DNA from: Caenimonas sp. SL110
Lineage (GTDB): Bacteria; Pseudomonadota; Gammaproteobacteria; Burkholderiales; Burkholderiaceae_C
DNA length: 64,000 bases
Direction of reading: 5' to 3'
Assembly: GCF_001044395.1 (NCBI RefSeq)
Contig: NZ_JANU01000059.1
Span: 1-64,000, forward strand
The notes below the pieces were generated by a model. The model worked only from the letters and a program-made list of their open reading frames with translations. It made no database searches and was not told the origin of the DNA. Of the stretch, positions 53,396 through 62,588 are shown piece by piece (positions within the stretch are counted from its first letter, which is position 1; each line of letters starts with the position of its first letter). The position numbers and the translations under genes are program-made.

Positions 53396-54628
53396 ATGCC
53401 AGCCTACTCATTCGAAGCGCTAGACGCACAAGGCGACACCCGGCGCGGCGTGATGGAAGCCGACACGGCCAAGGCCGTGCGCAGCCTGCTCAGGGGCCAG
53501 TCCCTGGTGCCGCTGCAAGTGGTGCCGGTCAACGCAGGTGCCGCTGCCAACGAGCAGAGCTTCGGCCTGTCCTCCAGCATCTTCACGCGACCGGTCTTCA
53601 ACGCCACGGCCCTGGCCATCTGGACGCGTCAGCTGTCAGGCCTCATCACCTCCGGCCTGCCGCTGGAACGCGCACTCACTGCATTGACAGAAGAAGCCGA
53701 GAACGAGCGGCAACGCCATCTCGTGGCCGCATTGCGCGCAGAGGTGAATGCCGGTTCGCCATTCGGCAAGGCGCTGGCGCGCTTCCCACGCGAGTTTCCA
53801 GAAATCTATATCGCGGTCGTTGGTGCTGGCGAAGCCAGCGGCAACCTGGGCACCGTGCTCGAACGCCTGGCCGATGACCTGGAAAACAGCCAGGCGCTCA
53901 AGGCGAAACTGCTGGGCGCTGCGCTCTACCCCGCCATCGTCACCGTCGTGGCGATCGTGATCGTGATGTTCCTGGTGGCGTACGTCGTGCCGCAGGTCGC
54001 CAATGTGTTTGCGGGTAGCAAGCGCGCGCTGCCGTTTCTCACCATGGCCATGCTTGCAATCAGCGGCTTCGTTCGCAGCTGGGGCTGGCTTGCCCTGTCG
54101 ATCCTCGTTGTCGGGTTCATAGGCCTGCGCCTTGCGCTTCGCAACGAAGCCACGCGCGAACGGTTCGACGCCGCGTGGCTGCGACTTCCGCTCATCGGAC
54201 GCCTCTCGCGCGGCTACAACGCAGCGCGATTTGCGAGTACCTTGGCCATGCTCGCGGGCGCAGGCGTGCCGATCCTGAAGGCCCTGCAAGCCGCCGGCGA
54301 AACACTCAGCAACCGGGCGATGCGTGCCGATGCAATGGACGCGCTCGTGCTCGTGCGTGAAGGCGCACCGCTGGCCTCGGCCATGGCGCAGAAGAAGCGC
54401 TTTCCCGGTCTGCTCGCAATGTTCGCGCGGCTCGGCGAGCAGACCGGCCAGTTGCCCAACATGCTGCAGCGCGCAGCCAACCAGCTCGGCGCCGAAGTGC
54501 AAAGACGCGCCATGCAGATGGCCACCATCCTGGAGCCGCTGCTGATCGTGTCGATGGGCGTGGTGGTGATGCTGATCGTGCTCGCGGTGCTGCTGCCGAT
54601 CATCCAGCTCAACCAGTTCGCACGCTGA
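53396..54628 (+). CDS. gspF: Type II secretion/type IV pilus inner-membrane protein GspF, lone gene
   Basis: A 410-residue platform protein. The N-terminal MPAYSFEALDAQGDTRRGVMEAD and the repeated GEASGNLGTVLERLADDLE, TMLAGAGVPILKALQAAGETLSN and GEQTGQLPNMLQRAANQL units show the two GspF domains, with three membrane helices (about 170-195, 218-245, 380-405). It would anchor the secretion motor. No other gsp or pil gene lies nearby, so it must serve a system encoded elsewhere, as happens in some betaproteobacteria. Confidence 0.93.
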   Translation: MPAYSFEALDAQGDTRRGVMEADTAKAVRSLLRGQSLVPLQVVPVNAGAAANEQSFGLSSSIFTRPVFNATALAIWTRQLSGLITSGLPLERALTALTEEAENERQRHLVAALRAEVNAGSPFGKALARFPREFPEIYIAVVGAGEASGNLGTVLERLADDLENSQALKAKLLGAALYPAIVTVVAIVIVMFLVAYVVPQVANVFAGSKRALPFLTMAMLAISGFVRSWGWLALSILVVGFIGLRLALRNEATRERFDAAWLRLPLIGRLSRGYNAARFASTLAMLAGAGVPILKALQAAGETLSNRAMRADAMDALVLVREGAPLASAMAQKKRFPGLLAMFARLGEQTGQLPNMLQRAANQLGAEVQRRAMQMATILEPLLIVSMGVVVMLIVLAVLLPIIQLNQFAR

Positions 54629-54646
54629 GCCAACATCGAGCCAACC

Positions 54647-55558
54647 ATGTCCGTGACCCTCGACGACAAACTGGTAGTGGCGATCTCATCGCGTGCGCTC
54701 TTCAACTTCGAGGAAGAGAACGCGATCTTCGAAAGCGGCGACCCTAAGCGCTACATGGAGCTGCAACTTGAGCGCCTCGATACAGCAGCCAAACCGGGCA
54801 TCGCTTTTTCGCTCGTCAAGAAATTGCTCGCGTTCAACGACACATCGACGCAGCGTGTCGAGGCTGTGATCCTCTCGCGCAACGATCCGGTGTCGGGCAT
54901 GCGCATTTTTCGTTCGGGCACGGCCAACCAGATCAAGCTCGAACGCGGTGTGTTCACCCAGGGCCGATCGCCCTTCAAGTACCTGCGTCCGCTGCGCGCC
55001 AACCTGTTTCTCTCGGCCAATGCAGAGGATGTGCGCGAGGCGCTGGCAGCAGGCTTTCCTGCAGCGCGCGTGCTCACCGAATCGGTGCTGGCGGGCAGCA
55101 ACCATCCCAACGAAGTGCGCATTGCATTCGACGGTGATGCGGTGCTGTTCTCGGATGAAGCCGAGCGCGTGTTCCAGTCGCACGGGCTCGATGCTTTCCA
55201 GCAGCACGAAATGAGCAAGGCGAGCCTGCCTTTGCCCGAAGGCCCCTTCAAGCCACTGCTCGCAGCGCTGCACCGGCTGCAGCAGGCCAGCACACCGGCG
55301 ATGGGCCTGCGAACGGCGCTGGTCACCGCGCGCAGCGCGCCCGCGCACGAGCGCGCGATTCGCACGCTCATGAACTGGGATATTCGGGTGGATGAAGCGA
55401 TGTTCCTGGGCGGCCTTCCCAAGGGCGAGTTCCTGCGCGAGTTCGAGCCCGACTTCTTCTTCGACGACCAGACCGGGCACGTGAATCATGCGGCGCGCCA
55501 TGTGCCTTCGGGGCATGTGGCAAGCGGCATCGCCAACGCGCCGAAAGACTCCGCCTAA
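54647..55558 (+). CDS. Cytosolic 5'-nucleotidase, NT5C1-like family
   Basis: A 303-residue protein of the 5'-nucleotidase family seen in vertebrate cytosolic NT5C1. LVVAISSRALFNFEEENAIF, then VEAVILSRNDPVSGMRIF and IKLERGVFTQGRSPFKYL are diagnostic, with LSANAEDVREAL and VLFSDEAERVF. It should dephosphorylate nucleoside monophosphates. It follows gspF by 18 bp. Its last bases overlap the convergent DMT gene by four. Confidence 0.85.
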   Translation: MSVTLDDKLVVAISSRALFNFEEENAIFESGDPKRYMELQLERLDTAAKPGIAFSLVKKLLAFNDTSTQRVEAVILSRNDPVSGMRIFRSGTANQIKLERGVFTQGRSPFKYLRPLRANLFLSANAEDVREALAAGFPAARVLTESVLAGSNHPNEVRIAFDGDAVLFSDEAERVFQSHGLDAFQQHEMSKASLPLPEGPFKPLLAALHRLQQASTPAMGLRTALVTARSAPAHERAIRTLMNWDIRVDEAMFLGGLPKGEFLREFEPDFFFDDQTGHVNHAARHVPSGHVASGIANAPKDSA

Positions 55559-56577
55559 CCCGGAGCGCGAACCGACCCTCGTGCTTCGCGCCGCGCGATC
55601 CAGAGCGTGGCCGCGCAGATCACCACTCCACCGATGAGCGTGGTGCGACTTGGCGTTTCGGTAAAGACCAGCCATCCCAGCAGCGATGCCCAGACCAGTT
55701 CGAGAAACTTCACGGATTGCGTGGCCGAGATGTCGGCAGCCAGGAACGAGCGCGTGAGGCAGTAGTGCGCCGACGCCCCCAGAATTCCGCACAGCAGAAA
55801 TATGAACCACTGAAACATGGTTGGCGCTTGCCAGAAGGGCAAGGCCAGCGGCAGGCTCATGAGCGTGATCGTGATCGACTGCCACACCACGATCACGCCG
55901 GGCTTCTCGTACCGTGTGAGTGCCTTGGTCAGCAGGAACGACGCAGCGAACACAGGCGATGAAGCGAGCATGAGCAGCGACCAGCCACCCCCGACACCCG
56001 TGAGCTTGGGCGCGACCACGATCAGGACCCCGGCAAAGCCGATGATGGCCGCGACCCAGCGGTCCCAGCGCATGCGTTCTCCAAAGAACCACGCCGCGCC
56101 CAGCATGATGAAGATCGGGCCGGTGAAGCTCAGTGCGGTGGTGTCGGCGATGGTGATGTGCGGCAACGCTGCAAACCACAGGACCAGGCCCAGTGTGTGC
56201 ACGCCCCCTCGCGTGAAGTGACCGGAGATCTTCACCGGCCTGTAAGTTGCGATGCCGGCGCGAATCACCAGCGGCATCATGACAACCAGGCTGAAAAAAT
56301 AGCGCAGGAACTGGGTCTGGAATGGATGGAGCTCCATCGCCAGCGAACGCATCATTGTGTTGAGCACGGTGAAGAGCAGGCCCGCTGCGGCCGACCAGAG
56401 CAGGCCGCGAACAACAGGATCGAGCCGCGAGGCGCGTCGATGCGCGACCGATGCGCGGCGCACAAGGGCGTTCGGCTTTCGCCTGTTCAGCGCATGCGAC
56501 TCGGGCTGCTGGCCGCGGTCACCGTCATCAACTGCCACGGCCTGTCTCCATTGCGACCAACTATAGCCCAGGGTCAC
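55555..56577 (-). CDS. DMT-superfamily (EamA) transporter
   Basis: A 340-residue inner-membrane exporter with ten predicted helices in two EamA halves: WSAAAGLLFTVLNTMMRSL (first helix), FTGPIFIMLGAAWFFGERM, then SVKFLELVWASLLGWLVFTETPS near the end. The start is uncertain: the open frame begins at a GTG (56577), giving a ~55-residue basic leader before the first helix; a GTG near position 39 of the leader (ALVRRASVAHRR) could be the real start. Substrate unknown. Divergent from the riboswitch-controlled ribB. Confidence 0.85.
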   Translation of the reverse strand: MTLGYSWSQWRQAVAVDDGDRGQQPESHALNRRKPNALVRRASVAHRRASRLDPVVRGLLWSAAAGLLFTVLNTMMRSLAMELHPFQTQFLRYFFSLVVMMPLVIRAGIATYRPVKISGHFTRGGVHTLGLVLWFAALPHITIADTTALSFTGPIFIMLGAAWFFGERMRWDRWVAAIIGFAGVLIVVAPKLTGVGGGWSLLMLASSPVFAASFLLTKALTRYEKPGVIVVWQSITITLMSLPLALPFWQAPTMFQWFIFLLCGILGASAHYCLTRSFLAADISATQSVKFLELVWASLLGWLVFTETPSRTTLIGGVVICAATLWIARREARGSVRAPG

Positions 56578-56608
56578 CTTGGCGCCTGCAGGTTTTCTGA
56601 CGCCGCGC

Positions 56609-56614
56609 TATATT
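56609..56614 (+). promoter_or_regulatory. Possible -10 element for the FMN-riboswitch transcript
   Basis: TATATT lies seven bases before the riboswitch. No convincing -35 is seen, so the call is weak. Confidence 0.35.
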
Positions 56615-56620
56615 GGCCCG

Positions 56621-56780
56621 GTCTTCAGGGCGGGGCGAAATTCCCCACCGGCGGTAGGCGGTGAAAGCCGCAAGCCCGCGAGCGCCGCGCACGGTTTGCA
56701 ACTTCTGTTGCCAAGTCAGCGCGGGTCAGCAGACCCAGTCCAAATCTGGGGCCGACGGTCATAGTCCGGATGAAAGAAGA
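56621..56780 (+). ncRNA. FMN riboswitch (RFN element) upstream of ribB
   Basis: The conserved stretches are all visible: TCTTCAGGGCGGGGCGAAAT at the start, CCCCACCGGCGGTA, AAGCCCGCGAGCGC, GGTCAGCAGACCC, and the end GCCGACGGTCATAGTCCGGA with TGAAAGAAGA. P1 closes by pairing TCTTC (56622-56626) with GAAGA (56776-56780). It senses FMN and lowers expression of the riboflavin gene that follows. About 140 bp separate it from the ribB start; I cannot tell whether control is at transcription or translation. Confidence 0.95.
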
Positions 56781-56920
56781 TGTCGCCGCCGCATGGGCCA
56801 GTCTTGCTGGATCGTGCGCGGCGATGTGCTGCTGCATTTCCGCTTGCGTCCTTCGCAGGGGGAAGCGCTGCGGCGTTCTTGTGCCTTGAGGCGTTTTTGT
56901 TCAATCAACAGGAGCGTTTC

Positions 56921-57583
56921 ATGTCAGTTGCCAATACAACGACCCCACCGGTGTCCGCCAACGACACCATTCCCCTGGCCGATGTCGACGACATCATCGA
57001 CGCCATCGCAGCCGGTCGTCCCGTGCTCGTGCTGGACGACGCTGATCGCGAGAACGAGGCCGATCTCATCTGCGCTGCCGACCGCCTGAGTCCCGCCGTG
57101 ATGGCGATGATGATTCGCGATGGCAGCGGCATCGTGTGCCTGTGCATACCGCCCGGCAAGGCCAGCGAGCTGCGCCTGAAACCGATGGTGGAGGTCAACC
57201 GTTCGCGCTTTGCGACCGCGTTCACCCAGTCGATCGAAGCGTCGCATGGCGTGACGACCGGTGTGTCCGCGGTCGATCGTGTGCAGACGATCCAGTGCGC
57301 GATGCGATCCACGCTGGAGCGCAGCGAGATCGTGAGCCCCGGCCATGTCTTTCCGCTGATTGCGCGCGAGGGCGGAACGCTGGAGCGCGATGGTCACACC
57401 GAAGCTGCAGTGGACCTCGCGATGCTCGCCGGCCTCACCCCTGCAGGCGTGCTGTGCGAACTCATGAACCCCGATGGGACGATGGCGCGCGGCCATGAAG
57501 TCGCCGACTTCGCACGGGTTCACGGCCTCTTGTGCACAACGGTGGCGGCGATTGCTGCGTACCGCCAGCACTTCAACCGGTAA
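56921..57583 (+). CDS. ribB: 3,4-Dihydroxy-2-butanone 4-phosphate synthase RibB
   Basis: A 220-residue riboflavin-synthesis enzyme that converts ribulose 5-phosphate to dihydroxybutanone phosphate. LVLDDADRENEADLICAA at about 37-55 holds the acidic metal ligands; SIEASHGVTTGVSA and FPLIAREGGTLERDGHTEA carry the conserved active-site His/Glu. No GTP-cyclohydrolase II fusion. ATG 56921 follows CAGGAGCGTTTC. It is under the FMN riboswitch. Confidence 0.95.
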   Translation: MSVANTTTPPVSANDTIPLADVDDIIDAIAAGRPVLVLDDADRENEADLICAADRLSPAVMAMMIRDGSGIVCLCIPPGKASELRLKPMVEVNRSRFATAFTQSIEASHGVTTGVSAVDRVQTIQCAMRSTLERSEIVSPGHVFPLIAREGGTLERDGHTEAAVDLAMLAGLTPAGVLCELMNPDGTMARGHEVADFARVHGLLCTTVAAIAAYRQHFNR

Positions 57584-57586
57584 AAC

Positions 57587-58126
57587 TCAGGCCAGCCCCA
57601 TCACCGGTTGCGGTTCGTCGGTGACGGGAAGGGCCTCGTCTTGTCGATCGGCCAGCTCGCCTTGCTGATCGTCCTGTTGCGCCTGTCGATCCACTTCAAC
57701 GTGCTTGATCACCGTCACAGGAAGATTCGACACGTGGATCAGCTCGTGCGACACCGAGCCGAGCCATCCGTCGGCCGTGCCACCCTTGCCGCTCGCGCCG
57801 ACAACGATGGATGTGCATCCGTAACGCTCCGCCACGTCTGCAAGGGTGTGCGCCGGATCGCCGGATGCGACTTCGAACTCGTAGTCGATGCCCGATGAAT
57901 CGCACAGATGCCGCGCCTCCTGCAGCAGGTGCTCACCGGCTCCCGTGCCCAGGCCGGCCAGTCGCTCGGGGTCCCGCACGGTGAGCATCTCGTAGAAGGT
58001 GGGCGGCTCCTGCACGTTCGCCAGTACCAGGCTCGCGCGCAGCCCCTGGTCGCGTAGCGCGATGGCGTGGCGCACCGCATCGAGCGATGTCTCGGAACCG
58101 TCCACTGCAATCAGGATCTTCTGCAT
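57587..58126 (-). CDS. Universal stress protein UspA family, with charged tail
   Basis: A 179-residue UspA-fold protein. The beta1 KILIAVDGSETS and the ATP-binding GASGKGGTADGWLGSVSHELI motif (G2xG9xS type) are intact. The last ~35 residues (EVDRQAQQDDQQGELADRQDE, then PVTDEPQPVMGLA) are Gln/Asp-rich and exceed the usual 140-145 residue domain. ATG 58126 (MQKILIAV). Divergent from the peroxiredoxin gene. Confidence 0.88.
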   Translation of the reverse strand: MQKILIAVDGSETSLDAVRHAIALRDQGLRASLVLANVQEPPTFYEMLTVRDPERLAGLGTGAGEHLLQEARHLCDSSGIDYEFEVASGDPAHTLADVAERYGCTSIVVGASGKGGTADGWLGSVSHELIHVSNLPVTVIKHVEVDRQAQQDDQQGELADRQDEALPVTDEPQPVMGLA

Positions 58127-58259
58127 GGCATCTCCTGGCTCGTCCACTGGGACGCACCCACGATAGACCCGCCCGCCCGCGATGGCAAGACCCGGCGTGC
58201 CTCATCGGCAGGGGTATGCGCTATGGTTGCCGTTTCCCGAAATCACCAGGAGCTCAACC

Positions 58260-58919
58260 ATGTCACTTCGCATCAACGATACGGCGCCCAACTTCAAGGC
58301 CCAGACCACCCACGGCGAAATCGATTTCCATGAGTGGATCGGCGACAAGTGGGCTGTGCTGTTCTCGCACCCGAAAGACTTCACGCCCGTGTGCACGACC
58401 GAACTGGGCTACATGGCCAAGATCGAGCCGGAGTTCACCAAGCGCAACACCCGGCTGATCGGCCTGTCGATCGACCCGGTGGACAACCACAGCCTTTGGG
58501 CCGCAGACATCGAAGAGACGCAGGGCTCCAAGGTGAACTACCCCATGATCGGCGACACCGACCTGCATGTGGCCAAGCTCTACAACATGCTGCCGGCCGA
58601 AGAGCCGGGCTCCGCCGACGGCCGCACGGCAGCAACCAACGCCACGGTGCGCTCGGTGTTCATCATCGGACCCGACAAGAAGATCAAGCTGATGCTCACC
58701 TACCCGATGACCACCGGCCGCAACTTCGACGAGATCCTGCGCGTGCTCGACTCGATGCAGCTCACCGCCAAACACAAGGTAGCAACGCCGGCGAACTGGA
58801 AGCATGGCGACGACGTGATCATCGCGGGCTCCGTCACCGACGAGCAGGCCAAGGATCTGTTCCCCGGCGGCTGGGTTGCGCCCAAGCCTTACCTGCGGAT
58901 CGTCAAGCAGCCCGGCTGA
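58260..58919 (+). CDS. 1-Cys peroxiredoxin (Prx6/AhpC-TSA family)
   Basis: A 219-residue peroxidase. The peroxidatic cysteine is C45 in HPKDFTPVCTTELG; a resolving cysteine near the C-terminus is absent, so this is the 1-Cys Prx6 type. LTYPMTTGRNFDEILRVLDS and ATPANWKHGDDVII are Prx6 hallmarks. ATG 58260 has CAGGAGCTCAACC upstream. It reduces peroxides in the cytoplasm. Neighbours include the universal stress protein. Confidence 0.95.
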   Translation: MSLRINDTAPNFKAQTTHGEIDFHEWIGDKWAVLFSHPKDFTPVCTTELGYMAKIEPEFTKRNTRLIGLSIDPVDNHSLWAADIEETQGSKVNYPMIGDTDLHVAKLYNMLPAEEPGSADGRTAATNATVRSVFIIGPDKKIKLMLTYPMTTGRNFDEILRVLDSMQLTAKHKVATPANWKHGDDVIIAGSVTDEQAKDLFPGGWVAPKPYLRIVKQPG

Positions 58920-58941
58920 GCCCGGCCGGGGCTTTGACGCC

Positions 58942-59319
58942 TTAGAGCGCGCAGGACCAGGAAGGATCGGCACCCGGTCCTGGGGAGGCCGGCAGGCGCG
59001 CCCGCCGGGACTCGTTGGCAACGCGCGCATCGATCCAGGCCAGCTCGGCCAGTGCAGCAAGGGCGCTGGCCAACATGCCTGCGGCACCTGTGACCTTGAT
59101 GGCCGGTGCAAGGCGACCCGCAAGGCTCTGGGGTTGCGAAGCTGCTTCGAGTGCGCAACCCGTGATTGCCATGACCGTGGAAATGCCCAGCGCCGGATGG
59201 ACCGGGAAGCTCAGGTCATCGGGCACCTCCGGCTTTGCAGGGCGACCTGGGGGCGCCGTTTCTTTCGGGGTAAGAACACTACTGCCGCAGTTGGCGGCGC
59301 AGGCCTGGTGAGGTGTCAT
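58942..59319 (-). CDS. Hypothetical protein of uncertain status
   Basis: A 125-residue open frame with a Pro/Cys-rich N-terminal third and two moderately hydrophobic stretches (HPALGISTVMAITGCALEAA and KVTGAAGMLASALAALAELA). No family recognised and no good ribosome site before the ATG. It is kept because the third-position base pattern looks coding and the gap from the peroxiredoxin to groES would otherwise be 620 bp. The competing plus-strand frame at the same place looks less coding. Confidence 0.35.
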   Translation of the reverse strand: MTPHQACAANCGSSVLTPKETAPPGRPAKPEVPDDLSFPVHPALGISTVMAITGCALEAASQPQSLAGRLAPAIKVTGAAGMLASALAALAELAWIDARVANESRRARLPASPGPGADPSWSCAL

Positions 59320-59403
59320 TTCTGGAGTGGGAGGACCCGTGATTTTGGCGGCCGACTTTAGCGCAGGTCCCGGCCTTCAACGCCACGACAACATGCTGCA
59401 GCG

Positions 59404-59432
59404 CTTGAAAACTATCCAAATGGCCTTATGAT
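59404..59432 (+). promoter_or_regulatory. Heat-shock promoter of groESL
   Basis: CTTGAAA (59404-59410) and CCTTATGAT (59424-59432) are separated by 13 bp, matching a sigma-32-type promoter. The same stretch reads as a sigma-70 promoter (TTGAAA, 16-bp spacer, TATGAT). It overlaps the start of the CIRCE element, so HrcA could block it. Confidence 0.75.
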
Positions 59433-59458
59433 TAGCACTCGCTAGAGTTGAGTGCTAA
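59432..59458. promoter_or_regulatory. CIRCE operator (HrcA binding site)
   Basis: TTAGCACTC, nine bases, GAGTGCTAA: a perfect match to the CIRCE consensus, located between the promoter and groES. HrcA repression of groESL is well established for this element. The hrcA gene is not in the window. Confidence 0.97.
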
Positions 59459-59482
59459 CACATGAGCTCCACTCGCGTTAAT

Positions 59483-59505
59483 AAGCGCTAACTTCGTTGG
59501 CGCTT
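59483..59505 (+). promoter_or_regulatory. Hairpin in groES leader
   Basis: AAGCGCTAAC and GTTGGCGCTT pair over ten positions (one G-U) around a TTC loop, followed by TTC. It lies in the 5' leader 34 bp before the groES ATG. It could act as an mRNA-stabilising stem, attenuator or temperature-sensitive structure; nothing shows which. Confidence 0.5.
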
Positions 59506-59539
59506 TTCAGATTTCCCCGTTTCAAGTCAAGGAGATGCA

Positions 59540-61506
<1,967 letters not shown>

Positions 61507-61513
61507 GGCACTT

Positions 61514-61544
61514 CACTCCAAAAACGCCACGCGTTTTTGGAGTG
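61514..61544 (+). terminator. Long perfect hairpin after groEL
   Basis: CACTCCAAAAACGC and GCGTTTTTGGAGTG form a 14-bp perfect stem with loop CAC, beginning 8 bases after the groEL stop. Its U-run is inside the stem, so it may stabilise the transcript end or terminate. Confidence 0.75.
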
Positions 61545-61557
61545 GTTTGGTCAGATC

Positions 61558-61585
61558 AAAAAGCCGGGCAGAGCCCGGCTTTTTT
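61558..61585 (+). terminator. Rho-independent terminator of groESL
   Basis: AAAAAGCCGGGC and GCCCGGCTTTTTT with loop AGA, followed by T residues; the classic terminator for the operon. It lies before the convergent secreted-protein gene. Confidence 0.92.
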
Positions 61586-61651
61586 CATGGTGGGTCGGCC
61601 TGCGCGTTGCTTCGGCCGATCCTCGTGCCGCTCGCGGAGCGGCTGCTTCGC

Positions 61652-61993
61652 TTAGCTTCTGGAGGCGTCGTCGGGCCAGCGGTCGCGGCGGTTGGCTACG
61701 CCGTCGCCATCGCGGTCGCGGGCTGTGCCGCGGTACTGGTTGCCATAGGGATAGACCGGCACGCGCTGCGCGGCATACGGCGTGGAGTAATACCGGCGGC
61801 CGGCCCAATACACGGTGGGCGGGGGCGTGAAGCCACTGTTGCCGTAGTACGCGGCCGAGCCGGGGACAGGGCCGTAATCAACCTGGTTGTTGTTGTAGGC
61901 CGAACCAGCCTGGCCTTCTGCACCTTGGGCAAAGGCAGTGCCGCCCGCTGCAAGCGTGACGGCAATCAATGATGAAACGATGAGCTTGTTCAT
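61652..61993 (-). CDS. Small secreted protein with calcium-loop-like C-terminus
   Basis: A 113-residue exported protein. Signal peptide (LIVSSLIAVTLAAGGTAFAQ) then a Gly/Tyr/Pro/Asn-rich body (SAYNNNQVDYGPVPGSAAYYG, PTVYWAGRRYYSTPY) and a C-terminal RDRDGDGVANRRDRWPDD, which has the DxDxDG spacing of calcium-binding thrombospondin type 3-like repeats. Function unknown. The ATG at 61993 is chosen. Confidence 0.8.
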   Translation of the reverse strand: MNKLIVSSLIAVTLAAGGTAFAQGAEGQAGSAYNNNQVDYGPVPGSAAYYGNSGFTPPPTVYWAGRRYYSTPYAAQRVPVYPYGNQYRGTARDRDGDGVANRRDRWPDDASRS

Positions 61994-62126
61994 GTGGACT
62001 CCTTGGCGGACAGGCATGTCCGCATGAAGTCATTGAACGCCAATGCAGTTGAGACGGGGTGTCGGTACCGTGCCGATTTGTTGTCGGACGGTAACCGATC
62101 GTTGCGTCATCGAGCGATGCTCAGGC

Positions 62127-62498
62127 TTATTGCTGGCCGGGTGCCATCGGGGGTCCGGCCTCGACGGGACCCTGCGGCTGGCCCCACTCGTTGGCAGGTC
62201 CACTGGGTTGCACGAAGAAATAGATCAGGATCAACCAGCCCACCAAGGGGATCAGGCCCAGCAGCAGGAACCAGCCGCTCTTGCCGATGTCGTGGAAGCG
62301 GCGTGCGCCCACGGCGAGCGCAGGCAAGAGCATCGCCAGCACGCCAATCGCATAGAGAAAGTTGTGCAACATGCCCAGGATGGCCAGCACGACGAACTGG
62401 AACAGCGCGAACCACCAGAACTCGGGACGCGCGGCGCGGCCCTTGAAATCGACGTACTTGTTAAAGCAGGTCGTGACTGCCTGTTTGATGTCGTCCAT
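62127..62498 (-). CDS. DUF805-family membrane protein
   Basis: A 123-residue inner-membrane protein with three or four helices. YVDFKGRAARPEFWWFALFQ, then ALAVGARRFHDIGKSGWFLLL and LIPLVGWLILIYFFVQPS are the DUF805 pattern. Pro/Gly-rich tail. Role unknown. Divergently arranged within small envelope genes. Confidence 0.9.
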   Translation of the reverse strand: MDDIKQAVTTCFNKYVDFKGRAARPEFWWFALFQFVVLAILGMLHNFLYAIGVLAMLLPALAVGARRFHDIGKSGWFLLLGLIPLVGWLILIYFFVQPSGPANEWGQPQGPVEAGPPMAPGQQ

Positions 62499-62588
62499 GC
62501 GCGCTCCTCATCTCGTCTGCCGGGAACAGTCCCGCGGCGATGATATGCCCAACCCCCGCGAGAAGATAGCCAGAAGATGAGCGGCGGC

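Noticed and set aside
56780..56920. Longer ribB start at 56780
   Set aside because: It would begin at the 3' end of the FMN riboswitch and add about 47 residues not typical of RibB; ATG 56921 has a good ribosome site.
58919..58935. Terminator after the peroxiredoxin
   Set aside because: AGCCC-GGCCG-GGGCT is only a 5-bp stem with three T residues; too weak to call.
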